Positions 24,101-31,026 of a stretch of DNA of 31,026 nt are shown one piece after another (position 1 is the first letter of the stretch; every line of letters starts with the position of its first letter). Source of the DNA: CAYNTG01 sp964400105 (GTDB taxonomy: Bacteria > UBP14 > UBA6098). The DNA is taken from NCBI GenBank assembly GCA_964400105.1, contig CAYNTG010000021.1, positions 1 to 31,026 of the forward strand, read 5' to 3'. The position numbers and the translations under genes were made by a program. The notes below the pieces were generated by a model. The model was not told the origin of the DNA, did no database searches, and saw only the letters and a program-made list of their open reading frames with translations.

Positions 24101-24452
24101 TTCGCCGGGGCGCCCGCTCGACCAACATGCCGCCGGAGCCTTGCGCGACGCGGTGTCGCACCGTAAGTGGGATATCCATTTCGATATATCGATAGATCAC
24201 GGTTAGCGAATCGCATACCGTGGAATCGGCGAGGACGATTATCCCGTGCGAGTAGTCTATCGAGTAGCTTTCAGCGGAGATAATTGCGCCGTCTTCCGCT
24301 TCGCAATAGAGCGTCTCGCTGCCCTCGACGACAAAGCTGTCGGGGAGGAGAATCGTCGGCGCGTTCGACGTAAATTCGACGGCCCTTCGAGCGCCGTGCG
24401 CCGCGCCCGCGATGATGAGCGCGATTGCGAATTTTGTTGCGAGATTATTCAA
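21162..24452 (-). CDS. Giant outer-membrane beta-barrel surface protein
   Basis: About 1096 residues. The N-terminus NNLATKFAIALIIAGAAHGA is a signal peptide. An N-terminal region with one Ig-like unit (about 25-100) leads into GIKIGSNRD...SLSDQDLPIQPEGTSEKIAQLDQVFIGI and SFGDFEVEF...FSNYSRRLSGVKV, a layout I associate with large surface proteins of FCB-type candidate phyla. Many alternating strands follow, and the chain ends ASIRFTF with a terminal Phe, as in Omp85-inserted barrels. GDY-type short repeats occur at about 382-457 and again about 800-840. The start TTG 24452 is chosen for the signal peptide; it overlaps the stop of the upstream gene. A farther TTG (24506) would overlap more. 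Function unknown. Confidence 0.75.
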   Translation of the reverse strand: MNNLATKFAIALIIAGAAHGARRAVEFTSNAPTILLPDSFVVEGSETLYCEAEDGAIISAESYSIDYSHGIIVLADSTVCDSLTVIYRYIEMDIPLTVRHRVAQGSGGMLVERAPRRNMGMIPENSRLVHSGSLLRGIKIGSNRDAGMESAFQLEAYGGIGEDVEITASLSDQDLPIQPEGTSEKIAQLDQVFIGIEGPFFDASFGDFEVEFAPGEFSNYSRRLSGVKVGGFSEVVSAEVVGAVLEGVWGSDNFYGTEGNQGPYQIEAAGLSSVQILAGTEAVWLNGEKLRRGLDNDYTIDYNLGQITFTTNRPIGATDRIVADFQFTDLDFRRSFYGATGEIEPSKALKFTFSAMMESDDPDGPLNLEFGEKELNAISAAGDYADSAYIISATPSDSGSYIYADSATDSAHYEWVGVGDGDWDVDFTYLGVANGDYSFVATGEYEWVGIGNGDYRPIKLLPIPASHALIDIGANIEIAEDAVLSGEIATSSLDRNRLSDIGDNDNSGTAFDIELDAKRAISIGGRNLGTLGLIGKYRNKGEKFATIGRLDEAEFRRDWGFGENDDKTSGGEELAEAALTYSPWESISLSGAYGSNAIGSQKSRRASTSMRLDTEDWEASGNFSRTESDARWDRIWGNLSGKTWILTPSAGVRFEDKDLVAAGGFRFYEAAADVGIAPFEDFSLIPGYEFRRDETRDSTGISPESETRNYRIETDIFGWKIAANHREFISLSGVASDVTSDLGSIDGSIRMEKPKTNFRLRYELSREQSEILTPFYEYVGDGAGNYEFDADRGEYIPMAGGDYLKKYLPTGDFTPVIGSNLRANFGVDPSGIEGNNIALKALRALSFDGLLRAESKNESTESKAYLLDPRDIFEDEELLFGRFFAEGNLRIGTKRSKGVTLRRRYSKESNSQWTSGREIRRSNEYTVEARFDISRIGNLRGSIDWSGEARLYPDPEDSRTGTDLSGVEVSLFWNKMVVDRLQLSVDGAYMKQSDRRPDEPFDISRMAFEPSAVYYIENGSIRASVDYSRVDSPDDDGRILPYEMAHGDYIGDNGRIAVSTNINVAAGTTLNLSYELKSRTDRIPEHTAQASIRFTF

Positions 24453-25275
24453 AATACTCGCGAACGATAATCCGGTTTTTCGTCGCCATAACTGCCCGTC
24501 CCGCAATATCTTGTGTCGCAGTAATTATAGAACTTTCGAGCGGTAATATCCTCAACTCGCGATCCCCGAAAATCGCAACGGAATCCCTCCCGATAACGGT
24601 GAAAAAATCGTTCACAACGAATGCCGCGACCGGCTGGTCGAACCCATTCTCCGGCAGGATATATCTCGATTCGAGGGCGCCGAAAAGTGAATAGATAAGA
24701 GCGTGGCTCTCCGTGAGGACGACAAATTCATTCAATATCCTGTCGAACTGTATCGCGCGGATCGCTTCGGCGCGGGCATCTTCCGGCAAGAATAGACTTA
24801 ACGGTGAAACATCTTTCCAATCGTCGAGAAGTAAAAGCTCGTCTTTGTCGGAATCGAGGATGAGGATTCGCCCGTCGGTTGCGATTGCGATTTTCGATGG
24901 GCGAATCGATTCTCCGTCGAAATCGAGCGCTATTTTCGATGGCTCGCGAAGCGTGCGATCCGTGATATATATCGCACCGCCGCCGTTATCCGCGATATAA
25001 ATCCATCCGGCGCTGAATGCGATATCGACGATCTCGATTATTCCCGCAGCAGACGAGACAGGATCGAGGCTCGCGACGACCTCGCCGGTCGAATCGATAG
25101 CGACTACCTTGCCGGATTCGTCGAGGATGAAAAACCTGCCGTAAAAAATGTCGCTCGAAATGTCCACCGGCGCTATATCTTTCGGCAGCGGAATTTTTTT
25201 CAACGGCGGCCTCCGTGCAAAACCGGGCGACACGGCGATTGTCGCGATTAAAATCGCCGGGAAAAATCGTTTCAT
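24445..25275 (-). CDS. Exported propeller-like protein
   Basis: A 276-residue protein starting MKRFFPAILIATIAVSPGFA, a clear signal peptide without lipobox. The body has repeating beta-rich units of NHL/propeller character: GRFFILDESGKVVAIDSTGEVVASL, WIYIADNGGGAIYITDR, SKIAIATDGRILILDSDKDELLLL. ATG 25275 has GGAGG upstream and overlaps the ATPase stop (ATGA), so translation is coupled. Its stop overlaps the start of the giant barrel protein. The pair probably works together at the cell surface, but I recognise no specific function. Confidence 0.75.
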   Translation of the reverse strand: MKRFFPAILIATIAVSPGFARRPPLKKIPLPKDIAPVDISSDIFYGRFFILDESGKVVAIDSTGEVVASLDPVSSAAGIIEIVDIAFSAGWIYIADNGGGAIYITDRTLREPSKIALDFDGESIRPSKIAIATDGRILILDSDKDELLLLDDWKDVSPLSLFLPEDARAEAIRAIQFDRILNEFVVLTESHALIYSLFGALESRYILPENGFDQPVAAFVVNDFFTVIGRDSVAIFGDRELRILPLESSIITATQDIAGRAVMATKNRIIVREYFE

Positions 25276-26705
25276 GTTTCCTCCAATAGGTCTTCCTCCG
25301 TGCCTAAACCCAATGAGCTGCGTAGGTTGCGATCGTTCATTAAGCATGTCATCGAGCCTTCGAATGCTACTTCGCCATCTCTTAGGACGATAGCCCTTTC
25401 GGCGCACGCGCTCGCCAATTCCAGATCGTGCGTTATTATGAAGATCGCTATATCATCTTCGGCCAGCTCCGCGATCAGGTCGCGGAAAAGCTCTTTTCCA
25501 TTTGGATCGAGTGCTCCCGTAGGTTCGTCGAAGAAGATGCAATCCGGCTCGCAGGCCAGAACGCCCGCGAGTCCGACCCATCGCTGCTGTCCGCCGGACA
25601 GCTCGAACGGCGACCGTGCAACAAAACCCATTTCATCGATTCCGACTCGCTCGAGCGCCCGGACAGCGATGGCCTTCGGTTTTGTCAGGCCGAGATTCTT
25701 CGGGCCGAATGCGACGTCCTCCAGCACGGTCTCCGCGAAAAGCTGCTTCTCAGGAAATTGGAAGCTCAAAGCTACTGGAATCCCATCGCGCCGGTTTTTC
25801 TTATCGGGAAGAAATATCTTTCCGCTATTCGATTGGAATAAACCCGCGCAAACCCTTGCCAAAGTGGTCTTTCCAGATCCACTTGGTCCGAGGATTGCTA
25901 CGCGTTCGCCACCCTTTATCTCGATATCTATTCCGTGGAGTATCTCGTTTTTATTATATGAAAAGTGTATATTCGCAAAGCGATAAGACCTATCATTTGA
26001 TATATTAGTAGAAGTAATTGGAGTTATCTTGTTATTTTGTATATTCTTATATTCTACAAGGATGCCGTTTTTTATGTAATATTTTCGGTCGGCTCGTGAA
26101 GCCCCCGCTATCGATTGTGTGATATAAAATATTGCGGTTCCGGAGGCCTCGAGGTCCTCGACCATACGCCAGAAACGCAGCTTCCCCTCGAAGTCGAGGA
26201 ACGAATCCGGTTCGTCGAGGATCAGAAGTTTCGGCTCGGTTGCCATAGCCGCCGCGAGAGCGCAGCGCTCGATATTTCCGCCCGAGAGCTGCTCGACCGA
26301 TCTTTTCAGAGCATCCTCGAGGCCAAACGCCGCCGCGAACCTATCGACCCTGCGGCGAATCTCCCCGGATGGGACACACGCATTCTCCATTCCGAATGCT
26401 ATCTCGCGCTCGACTGATGTTGTCAAGATGCCGTCGGATGGGTTTTGATATAGAAATCCAACCTCGCCGGCGCGCGGAATATAGCTTTCATCGTAAATCT
26501 CCGAGCCGTCGAGCAAGACCTCGCCCGAATCCGGCTCGAACATCCCGGAGAGAATCATGGCCAGCGTCGTTTTGCCGGACCCATTCGGACCGATCAGTGC
26601 AACCAATTCGCCGGAAGATATATTCAGATCGAGTCCGTCGAGAACGGGCGTTTTATTGCCCGAATATGAAAAGCTAATACTCTTTGCTTCAAGAAGATAT
26701 GACAT
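25272..26705 (-). CDS. Fused double ECF-type ABC transporter ATPase
   Basis: A 477-residue protein with two CbiO/EcfA-like nucleotide-binding domains in one chain. Domain 1 (about 1-220): Walker A GPNGSGKT 39-46, Q87, signature LSGGN 140-144, Walker B LLILDEP. Its switch His is replaced by Gln197 (ITQS). Domain 2 (about 240-477): Walker A GPSGSGKT 273-280, the ECF-type QFPEKQLFAETVLEDVAFGP, LSGGQQ, IFFDEP, and a normal ITHD. ECF transporters take up vitamins or metals using a T subunit and an S subunit, neither of which is adjacent. First gene of a coupled set with the propeller-like and barrel proteins. Confidence 0.88.
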   Translation of the reverse strand: MSYLLEAKSISFSYSGNKTPVLDGLDLNISSGELVALIGPNGSGKTTLAMILSGMFEPDSGEVLLDGSEIYDESYIPRAGEVGFLYQNPSDGILTTSVEREIAFGMENACVPSGEIRRRVDRFAAAFGLEDALKRSVEQLSGGNIERCALAAAMATEPKLLILDEPDSFLDFEGKLRFWRMVEDLEASGTAIFYITQSIAGASRADRKYYIKNGILVEYKNIQNNKITPITSTNISNDRSYRFANIHFSYNKNEILHGIDIEIKGGERVAILGPSGSGKTTLARVCAGLFQSNSGKIFLPDKKNRRDGIPVALSFQFPEKQLFAETVLEDVAFGPKNLGLTKPKAIAVRALERVGIDEMGFVARSPFELSGGQQRWVGLAGVLACEPDCIFFDEPTGALDPNGKELFRDLIAELAEDDIAIFIITHDLELASACAERAIVLRDGEVAFEGSMTCLMNDRNLRSSLGLGTEEDLLEET

Positions 26706-26879
26706 TTATTTAATAAATCAATTTAAGTTATTTTCGGATCTGTTTCCAACCATACAATTAGAATATATTCCCGATAGGCCATAGAGCAAGCGATTCCGGT
26801 TTTCGCGATGTTGGGTAAAGGGACATTTTACATGGGTTAGGTTTACTTTTGAAATCGAGGTTTACGCTAAAAATCGGCA
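26706..26879. other. Intergenic region upstream of the ATPase gene
   Basis: On the minus strand TTGGAA (26749-26744) and TTAAAT (26726-26721) with a 17-nt spacer form a weak candidate promoter for the ATPase operon (4/6 each). No terminator for mgtE is evident. Confidence 0.3.
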
Positions 26880-28217
26880 TCAGGGTAGGATGAGCTTTAC
26901 TATGGCGAAATACATAGCGATTCCGGTAACATCGACGATGGTTGTGACCATAGGACCGGCCATGACCGCCGGATCGACGCCGATTTTTTTCGCCATCATC
27001 GGCAGAAGCGCGCCTATCATATTGGAATACCACACGACGATAGTGAGCGCGATTCCCACGGCCAGAGCGATGTCCCATCGCGGTTCTACAAGCAATACGC
27101 GCAACGATAAAAGTATGCCGAGTATTATCGCAATAATGAGACCGGTGATCGCCTCGCGTCCGACGATCTTCCAGATATCCTTTTTTGAAAGCTCGCCGAT
27201 GCTCATCCCGCGGATTATCAGCGCGGATATCTGCGCCCCGGCGTTGCCGCCGACACTCACGAGTGTAGGAACGAAGAAGGTTAGTATCAACATTCCGGCA
27301 ATGAACTCTTCATAATGGCTCATGACATTTGTTGTGAAACCTTCGAGAATCAGCAGTGCCGCAAGCCAGGGGGCGCGACGACGCACAATTTCCCATATAC
27401 TCGTCGATAGATATGGCCGGTCGATCGGCGCGACCGCAGCCATGCGTTCGATGTCCTCGGTCGCTTCTTCGCGGAGAACATCGATAACATCGTCAACCGT
27501 GATGATTCCAACGAGGCGCATATCATTATCGACGACCGGCAATGCAATAAAATCGTATTTGGCCATTTCCCGCGCGGCAATTTCCCGGTCGTCGGTGGTT
27601 TGCACCGTTATCACGTGAGGGTTCATTATCTCCGAGACGATCTCGTCGTCTTCGGCGATAATCAGGTCTTTGAGCGACAATACGCCCAGAAGCTTGCGTC
27701 CGGTGCCGAGAACATAAGAGGTGTAGATCGTTTCTTTATCCGGCGCGGTTTTGCGGATATGTTCCAGGGCTTGCGAGACCGTCCATTGCTGGTTTAGCTC
27801 GACGAACTCGGGTGTCATTTCCCTTCCGACGGAATCCTCGGGATAACCAAGAAGCTCGATGGCTTCCCTTCGTTCGCTGGGCGTGAGATGTCCGGTGAGT
27901 TTTGGGACGAGTTCCGCCGGAAGCTCCTCGAAAAGCTCGGTTCTGTCGTCCGGGTCGAGCTCGCGGATGATGTCTCGAACGCGGTAATCGCGAAATTCTT
28001 CGAGGAGTTTCGTCTGCTCGTCCGGCTCGAGTTCGGAGAAGACATCGGCGGCGAGTTCTTTTGAAAGAAGCCGGAAAACGACTATCCACTGTTCCTCCGG
28101 GATTTCGTTTAAAAGCTCCTCGACCTCCGCCGGATTCAATTTCCCAAGCAGGGATTTAATCTCGAAGAACCTTGCTTCGCTAATCAGCTCTTCGATGTTG
28201 TGTTTAAGTTTCTGCAT
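26880..28217 (-). CDS. mgtE: Magnesium transporter MgtE
   Basis: A 445-residue Mg2+ channel. The N-terminal superhelical domain (about 1-125) has the repeated EELPAEL..LLG... pattern. A CBS pair follows (about 130-250: VGREMTPEFVELNQQWTVSQAL; IMNPHVITVQTTDDREIAAREMAKYDFIALPVVD). The plug helix leads into five membrane helices with the pore signature PTLVSVGGNAGAQISALIIRGM and a C-terminal DPAVMAGPMVTTIVDVTGIAMYF. Length is normal. ATG 28217 is preferred over an in-frame TTG at 28238; neither has a strong ribosome binding site. In the family, cytosolic Mg2+ closes the channel through the N and CBS domains. Confidence 0.95.
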   Translation of the reverse strand: MQKLKHNIEELISEARFFEIKSLLGKLNPAEVEELLNEIPEEQWIVVFRLLSKELAADVFSELEPDEQTKLLEEFRDYRVRDIIRELDPDDRTELFEELPAELVPKLTGHLTPSERREAIELLGYPEDSVGREMTPEFVELNQQWTVSQALEHIRKTAPDKETIYTSYVLGTGRKLLGVLSLKDLIIAEDDEIVSEIMNPHVITVQTTDDREIAAREMAKYDFIALPVVDNDMRLVGIITVDDVIDVLREEATEDIERMAAVAPIDRPYLSTSIWEIVRRRAPWLAALLILEGFTTNVMSHYEEFIAGMLILTFFVPTLVSVGGNAGAQISALIIRGMSIGELSKKDIWKIVGREAITGLIIAIILGILLSLRVLLVEPRWDIALAVGIALTIVVWYSNMIGALLPMMAKKIGVDPAVMAGPMVTTIVDVTGIAMYFAIVKLILP

Positions 28218-28305
28218 GATCGAAATATATCGTTTCAAGCCACATACAAAATATAAAACACCCTATATAAGCGCCTTTAACCGCGAATCCGCGAGCTGTC
28301 ACGCC

Positions 28306-28331
28306 CCATGCTACGTCCTTCGGACGCATGG
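28306..28331. repeat. Bulged hairpin between mgtE and moxR
   Basis: CCATG-cta-CGTCC-TTC-GGACG-CATGG: a 10-bp stem with a 3-nt bulge. It lies downstream of moxR and upstream of mgtE on the minus strand. No T-run follows on either side, so it is more like a palindromic intergenic element than a terminator. Confidence 0.45.
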
Positions 28332-28379
28332 GTTCCACCCGCGACCACTCCACACTCTCGCGCCAGCTTGCTGTTGCGG

Positions 28380-29381
28380 TTATTTTTTGGGCGGATGAAC
28401 ATCGTCGAGCAGTTTATTGACGATGAAATCGGTATTTATACCCTCTGCATCGGCCGTAAAACTTGTGATTATTCTATGGCGAAGTGTTGGAAGCACGATC
28501 TTTCGAACGTCCTCGATGCTTGGCGTAAGGCGTCCGTCGAGCGCGGCGATAGTTTTTGCGCCGAGGATGAGGAATTGCCCCGCACGGGGGCCGGCTCCCC
28601 ATCGCACCCACTTTTTGATATAATCGAGCGAGGTTGTTTCGGGTCGCGTATTTCGAACGAGGCTTATCGCATATTGAATGATGTAATCGGATGTTGGGAT
28701 ACGGCGAACTAATCCTTGAAGCTCGACTATCTTGTTCGCATCGAGTATTTTTTCGACATTCGGGATTCGGGCGCCGGTCGTCCACTTCACGATTTCGTGT
28801 TCCTCTTTTTCCGTGGGATAATCGATATAAACATTGAACATAAATCGATCGAGCTGGGCTTCGGGAAGCGGGTATGTTCCCTCCTGTTCGATGGGATTTT
28901 GCGTTGCGAGGACGAAGAAAGGCGCATCGAGTTGAAACGTCTTATCTCCGGTTGAGACTTCGTGTTCCTGCATTGCCTGAAGGAGTGCGGCCTGTGTCTT
29001 CGGTGGTGTGCGGTTGATTTCGTCTGCGAGGAGGATATTGCAGAAAACCGGTCCGCGTAAAAATCGAAATACCCTTCTGCCGGTGGTGTGATCCTCTTCG
29101 AGGATTTCCGTGCCGGTGATATCGGAAGGCATGAGGTCCGGCGTGAACTGCACGCGGTTGAATTTAAGGTCCAAAGCCTGCGCGAGGGTAGAGATCATGA
29201 GCGTTTTTGCCAGGCCTGGCACGCCGATTAGGAGAACATGGCCTCCCGAAAGCAGCGCCACCATCATCTCGTCGATCACCTTTTCCTGGCCGACGATCAC
29301 CTCGGATATCTCTTTTTTAATAGCGCCGGTGGCCTCTGCAAGGCTCTTTACCGCATTAACATCACTCTTATTCTCTGTCAT
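28380..29381 (-). CDS. moxR: MoxR-family AAA+ ATPase
   Basis: A 333-residue MoxR ATPase, a chaperone-like protein that usually activates partner proteins with VWA or DUF58 domains. Walker A GVPGLAKT, Walker B NILLADEINRTPPKTQAALLQAMQE, sensor 1 FVLATQNPIEQEGTYPLPEAQLDRF and the C-terminal lid (WVRWGAGPRAGQFLILGAKTIAAL) are all present. ATG 29381 has GGAGG 5 nt upstream; the ATG at 29393 lies on that ribosome binding site. No DUF58 or VWA gene follows it here; the next gene downstream is mgtE. Confidence 0.95.
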   Translation of the reverse strand: MTENKSDVNAVKSLAEATGAIKKEISEVIVGQEKVIDEMMVALLSGGHVLLIGVPGLAKTLMISTLAQALDLKFNRVQFTPDLMPSDITGTEILEEDHTTGRRVFRFLRGPVFCNILLADEINRTPPKTQAALLQAMQEHEVSTGDKTFQLDAPFFVLATQNPIEQEGTYPLPEAQLDRFMFNVYIDYPTEKEEHEIVKWTTGARIPNVEKILDANKIVELQGLVRRIPTSDYIIQYAISLVRNTRPETTSLDYIKKWVRWGAGPRAGQFLILGAKTIAALDGRLTPSIEDVRKIVLPTLRHRIITSFTADAEGINTDFIVNKLLDDVHPPKK

Positions 29382-29409
29382 AAAATCCTCCATAAATTAT
29401 TGAACATAG

Positions 29410-29438
29410 ATTATATATGTATTGCGGAAGCAAGTCAA
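29410..29438 (-). promoter_or_regulatory. moxR promoter
   Basis: On the minus strand TTGACT (29438-29433, 5/6), a 17-nt spacer and perfect TATAAT (29415-29410). The predicted transcription start is about 22 nt before ATG 29381. Confidence 0.8.
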
Positions 29439-29508
29439 ATACTAATAGAGATCGCTTTGTCCGGAAATGGACGTGGTAACCCACATGTTCTATAAACATA
29501 AGGGGTGA

Positions 29509-29643
29509 TTGAGTCTAAAAGAACAGAAAAAATATATTGATTTGGTGGAGTTGGCGAATGGCGATGTGATCTTCGTGTGGGTTACGCCCGCTCGACGCGA
29601 GTTCCCGAAAGATTGGGAGTGGCATATCCAAAGCCTTGTGTAA
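29509..29643 (+). CDS. Possible 44-residue protein
   Basis: TTG 29509 to TAA 29641-29643 reads SLKEQKKYIDLVELANGDV and then IFVWVTPARREFPKDWEW, with a protein-like composition. AAGGGGTGAT lies before it but too close (0-1 nt) for a good ribosome binding site, and a TGA directly precedes the TTG. I recognise no family. It may be a small gene, a remnant or a chance frame. Confidence 0.25.
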   Translation: MSLKEQKKYIDLVELANGDVIFVWVTPARREFPKDWEWHIQSLV

Positions 29644-29713
29644 CGTGGTCTTGCGCCAGAATCGGTCGAAATCGTGACCTCCGATATCGTATCTCCACAC
29701 CCACCTCATCCTA

Positions 29714-29741
29714 TGGATTCCCGTTTTCACGGGAATGACAG
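29714..29741. repeat. Palindromic dispersed-type repeat at the gap edge
   Basis: Contains the perfect hairpin ATTCCCGT-TTTC-ACGGGAAT (29717-29736) within TGGATTCCCG...GGGAATGACA. This word is familiar from many bacterial genomes as a dispersed intergenic repeat; in spurious translations it gives VIPVKTGIH on one frame and CHSRENGNP on another. Both appear here. The second scaffold gap starts 25 nt after it, as expected if repeat copies broke the assembly. Confidence 0.75.
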
Positions 29742-29766
29742 AAGACACGCCCGTTAGGCTTTTCAT

Positions 29767-29866
29767 NNNNNNNNNNNNNNNNNNNNNNNNNNNNNNNNNN
29801 NNNNNNNNNNNNNNNNNNNNNNNNNNNNNNNNNNNNNNNNNNNNNNNNNNNNNNNNNNNNNNNNNN
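29767..29866. other. Assembly gap (100 N) before the Lol permease
   Basis: Exactly 100 N, a pad of unknown true length. It hides the start of the permease gene (about 40 residues by family comparison) and its promoter. Confidence 0.95.
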
Positions 29867-30988
29867 GTGGCTGCGCTTATCGTCAGCCTCTCCGTGATGA
29901 ACGGTTTCGAGGGCGAGGTTCGGAGCCGCATTATCAATACCATAAGCCATATCAATGTCTATTCCCTTCGCGCCGAAAGCATCACCGATTGGGAGCTGCT
30001 GCTGGAAAGGCTTTCCGCACGCGATGATGTGGTCGCGGCATCGCCGTTCGTCTATGGCAAGGTTCCCATCGCGAACGACGGCAAATTCGACGGCATCATG
30101 CTCCGCGGAATATTGCCATCGTCCGAAAGCGCCATCGGATGCCCGGAAAGCACCGTCGTCGATGGTGATTGGCTTCCAGAACATCCCGACAGCGGAATTC
30201 CGCTTATCGCACTCGGCGTTTATCTTGCGGATAATATATCCGCAGGCCCCGGCGACACGGTGATAACCTATGGACTCGGCAGCTCGCGCGGTTCGAGCAT
30301 GACGCCGAAGCTACATCGGTTCGTCGTCTGTGGGATTTTCGAGACCGGGATGTTCGATTACGATGCGATGCTCGCATATATTAATCTCGAGTCGGCGCAG
30401 AAGATTTTCGATCTTGGCAACTCCGTTACCGGGATAGAGCTTCGCGTCAAAGATGCTTACGCCGCCGACCGCATCGCAAACAGTGTCGAAAGCGACCTCG
30501 GATTTCCCTATTATGCCATGTCGTGGGCGGAGATGAACAAAAATCTCTTTTCGTGGATGACGCTCGAGAAGTGGGGGCTTTTTCTTCTTTTGAGCCTTAT
30601 TATCGCCGTTGCCGCGTTCAATATCGCGAGCACTCTTATAATGGTGGTCATGGAGAAGACGCCGCAGATAGGCATTCTCCGTGCGATGGGCGTCACTTCC
30701 AAGATGATTCGCCGGATATTTTTGATCCAGGGACTCGTGATCGGCATTTTGGGAACGGCGCTCGGAGCGCTTATCGGTGTGCTTTTGGCGTTCGTTCAAA
30801 ACCACTGGGAGATCGTTTCGCTTCCAGCGGATATCTATTCCATTTCTTCGCTTCCTGTGGATATGCACGCGCTGGATGTCCTTATTATCTGCACCGCTTC
30901 GGTGCTGATCTCTGCGGTGTCGAGCCTATATCCGGCATGGCGCGCATCGAAGGCCAACCCTATAGATGCCATACGGATACAGTCGTAG
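29867..30988 (+). CDS. LolC/LolE-type lipoprotein-releasing permease, N-terminus in gap
   Basis: Visible from VAALIVSLSVMNGFEGEVRSRI, the end of the first membrane helix of LolC/E, to the natural C-terminus PAWRASKANPIDAIRIQS. A periplasmic domain (about 200 residues) follows, then the FtsX/MacB-type unit with three helices (FLLLSLIIAVAAFNIASTLIMVV; GILRAMGVTSKMIRRIFLIQGLVIG; ALDVLIICTASVLISAVSSLYP). With an LolD ATPase it extracts lipoproteins from the inner membrane for transfer to the outer membrane, which implies a two-membrane cell. Roughly 40 N-terminal residues are missing. LolD is not in the window; only 38 nt follow the stop. Confidence 0.9.
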   Translation: MAALIVSLSVMNGFEGEVRSRIINTISHINVYSLRAESITDWELLLERLSARDDVVAASPFVYGKVPIANDGKFDGIMLRGILPSSESAIGCPESTVVDGDWLPEHPDSGIPLIALGVYLADNISAGPGDTVITYGLGSSRGSSMTPKLHRFVVCGIFETGMFDYDAMLAYINLESAQKIFDLGNSVTGIELRVKDAYAADRIANSVESDLGFPYYAMSWAEMNKNLFSWMTLEKWGLFLLLSLIIAVAAFNIASTLIMVVMEKTPQIGILRAMGVTSKMIRRIFLIQGLVIGILGTALGALIGVLLAFVQNHWEIVSLPADIYSISSLPVDMHALDVLIICTASVLISAVSSLYPAWRASKANPIDAIRIQS

Positions 30989-31026
30989 ATTTCCGGTTCC
31001 AGAAGATTATCTATCCAACCGCACGA

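Noticed and set aside
29735..29766. Frame from 29735 into the gap as the Lol permease start
   Set aside because: It begins inside the palindromic repeat and only appears continuous through the N pad; the real start is missing.
1..31026. CRISPR array
   Set aside because: No regularly spaced identical direct repeats were seen; the only tandem repeats are the NHL-coding units.

Overview
The window reads as a scaffold piece from an anaerobic, Gram-negative (two-membrane) bacterium, probably an uncultured lineage near the FCB group. Supporting signs are a Lol-type lipoprotein-release permease, a large predicted outer-membrane beta-barrel, lipoproteins with beta-propeller repeats, an adenosylcobalamin-dependent ribonucleotide reductase, the redox sensor Rex, and a 29-residue basic protein of the mS38/COX24 type best known to me from Bacteroidetes-like genomes. 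Taxonomy is inference; there is no rRNA here. Two runs of exactly 100 N (8718-8817 and 29767-29866) are scaffold pads of unknown true length, and each cuts a gene.

1-11455, plus strand: rex followed by a tightly packed 13-gene operon. Its order (MrpE, F, G, MbhD, MbhE+MrpB fusion, MrpC, MrpD, a second antiporter-like subunit, NuoH, NuoB, NuoC, NuoD, NuoI) matches archaeal and Thermotoga-type Mbx/Mbs complexes: an Mrp Na+/H+ antiporter module joined to a hydrogenase/complex-I-like module. The last gene is a fusion of a NuoI-like ferredoxin with a GltD/NfnB-like NAD(P)H flavoprotein. The catalytic large subunit lacks the C-terminal [NiFe] cysteines. A textbook Rex operator lies on the rex promoter, so the unit is probably controlled by the NADH/NAD+ ratio. 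The simplest reading is an ion-translocating pump that links NAD(P)H and low-potential carriers without making H2; its reaction is not established.

11456-14330: a lipoprotein with three Ig/PKD-like units and six NHL units, then an exported-protein gene cut short by a fragment of a DDE integrase (IS481-like). 14331-16209: the mS38-like gene, a YfcE/MJ0936-type phosphoesterase, tRNA-Arg(CCG) and an SO_0444-type metal permease with a YHS insert, packed with gaps of about 20 nt or less. 16324-18087: hypE and an apparently exported four-cluster ferredoxin behind a strong, nearly leaderless promoter.

18436-28217, minus strand: class II ribonucleotide reductase (nrdJ) with two NrdR-like boxes and a DnaA box upstream; a translationally coupled set of fused ECF-type ATPase, exported propeller-like protein and giant beta-barrel protein; then MgtE. 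28380-29381, minus: a solitary MoxR ATPase with a strong promoter. 29509-31026, plus: a possible 44-codon ORF, a palindromic dispersed-type repeat right before the second gap, and a LolC/LolE-type permease missing its N-terminus to the gap. By eye the DNA is AT-rich on the left and clearly richer in G+C on the right.
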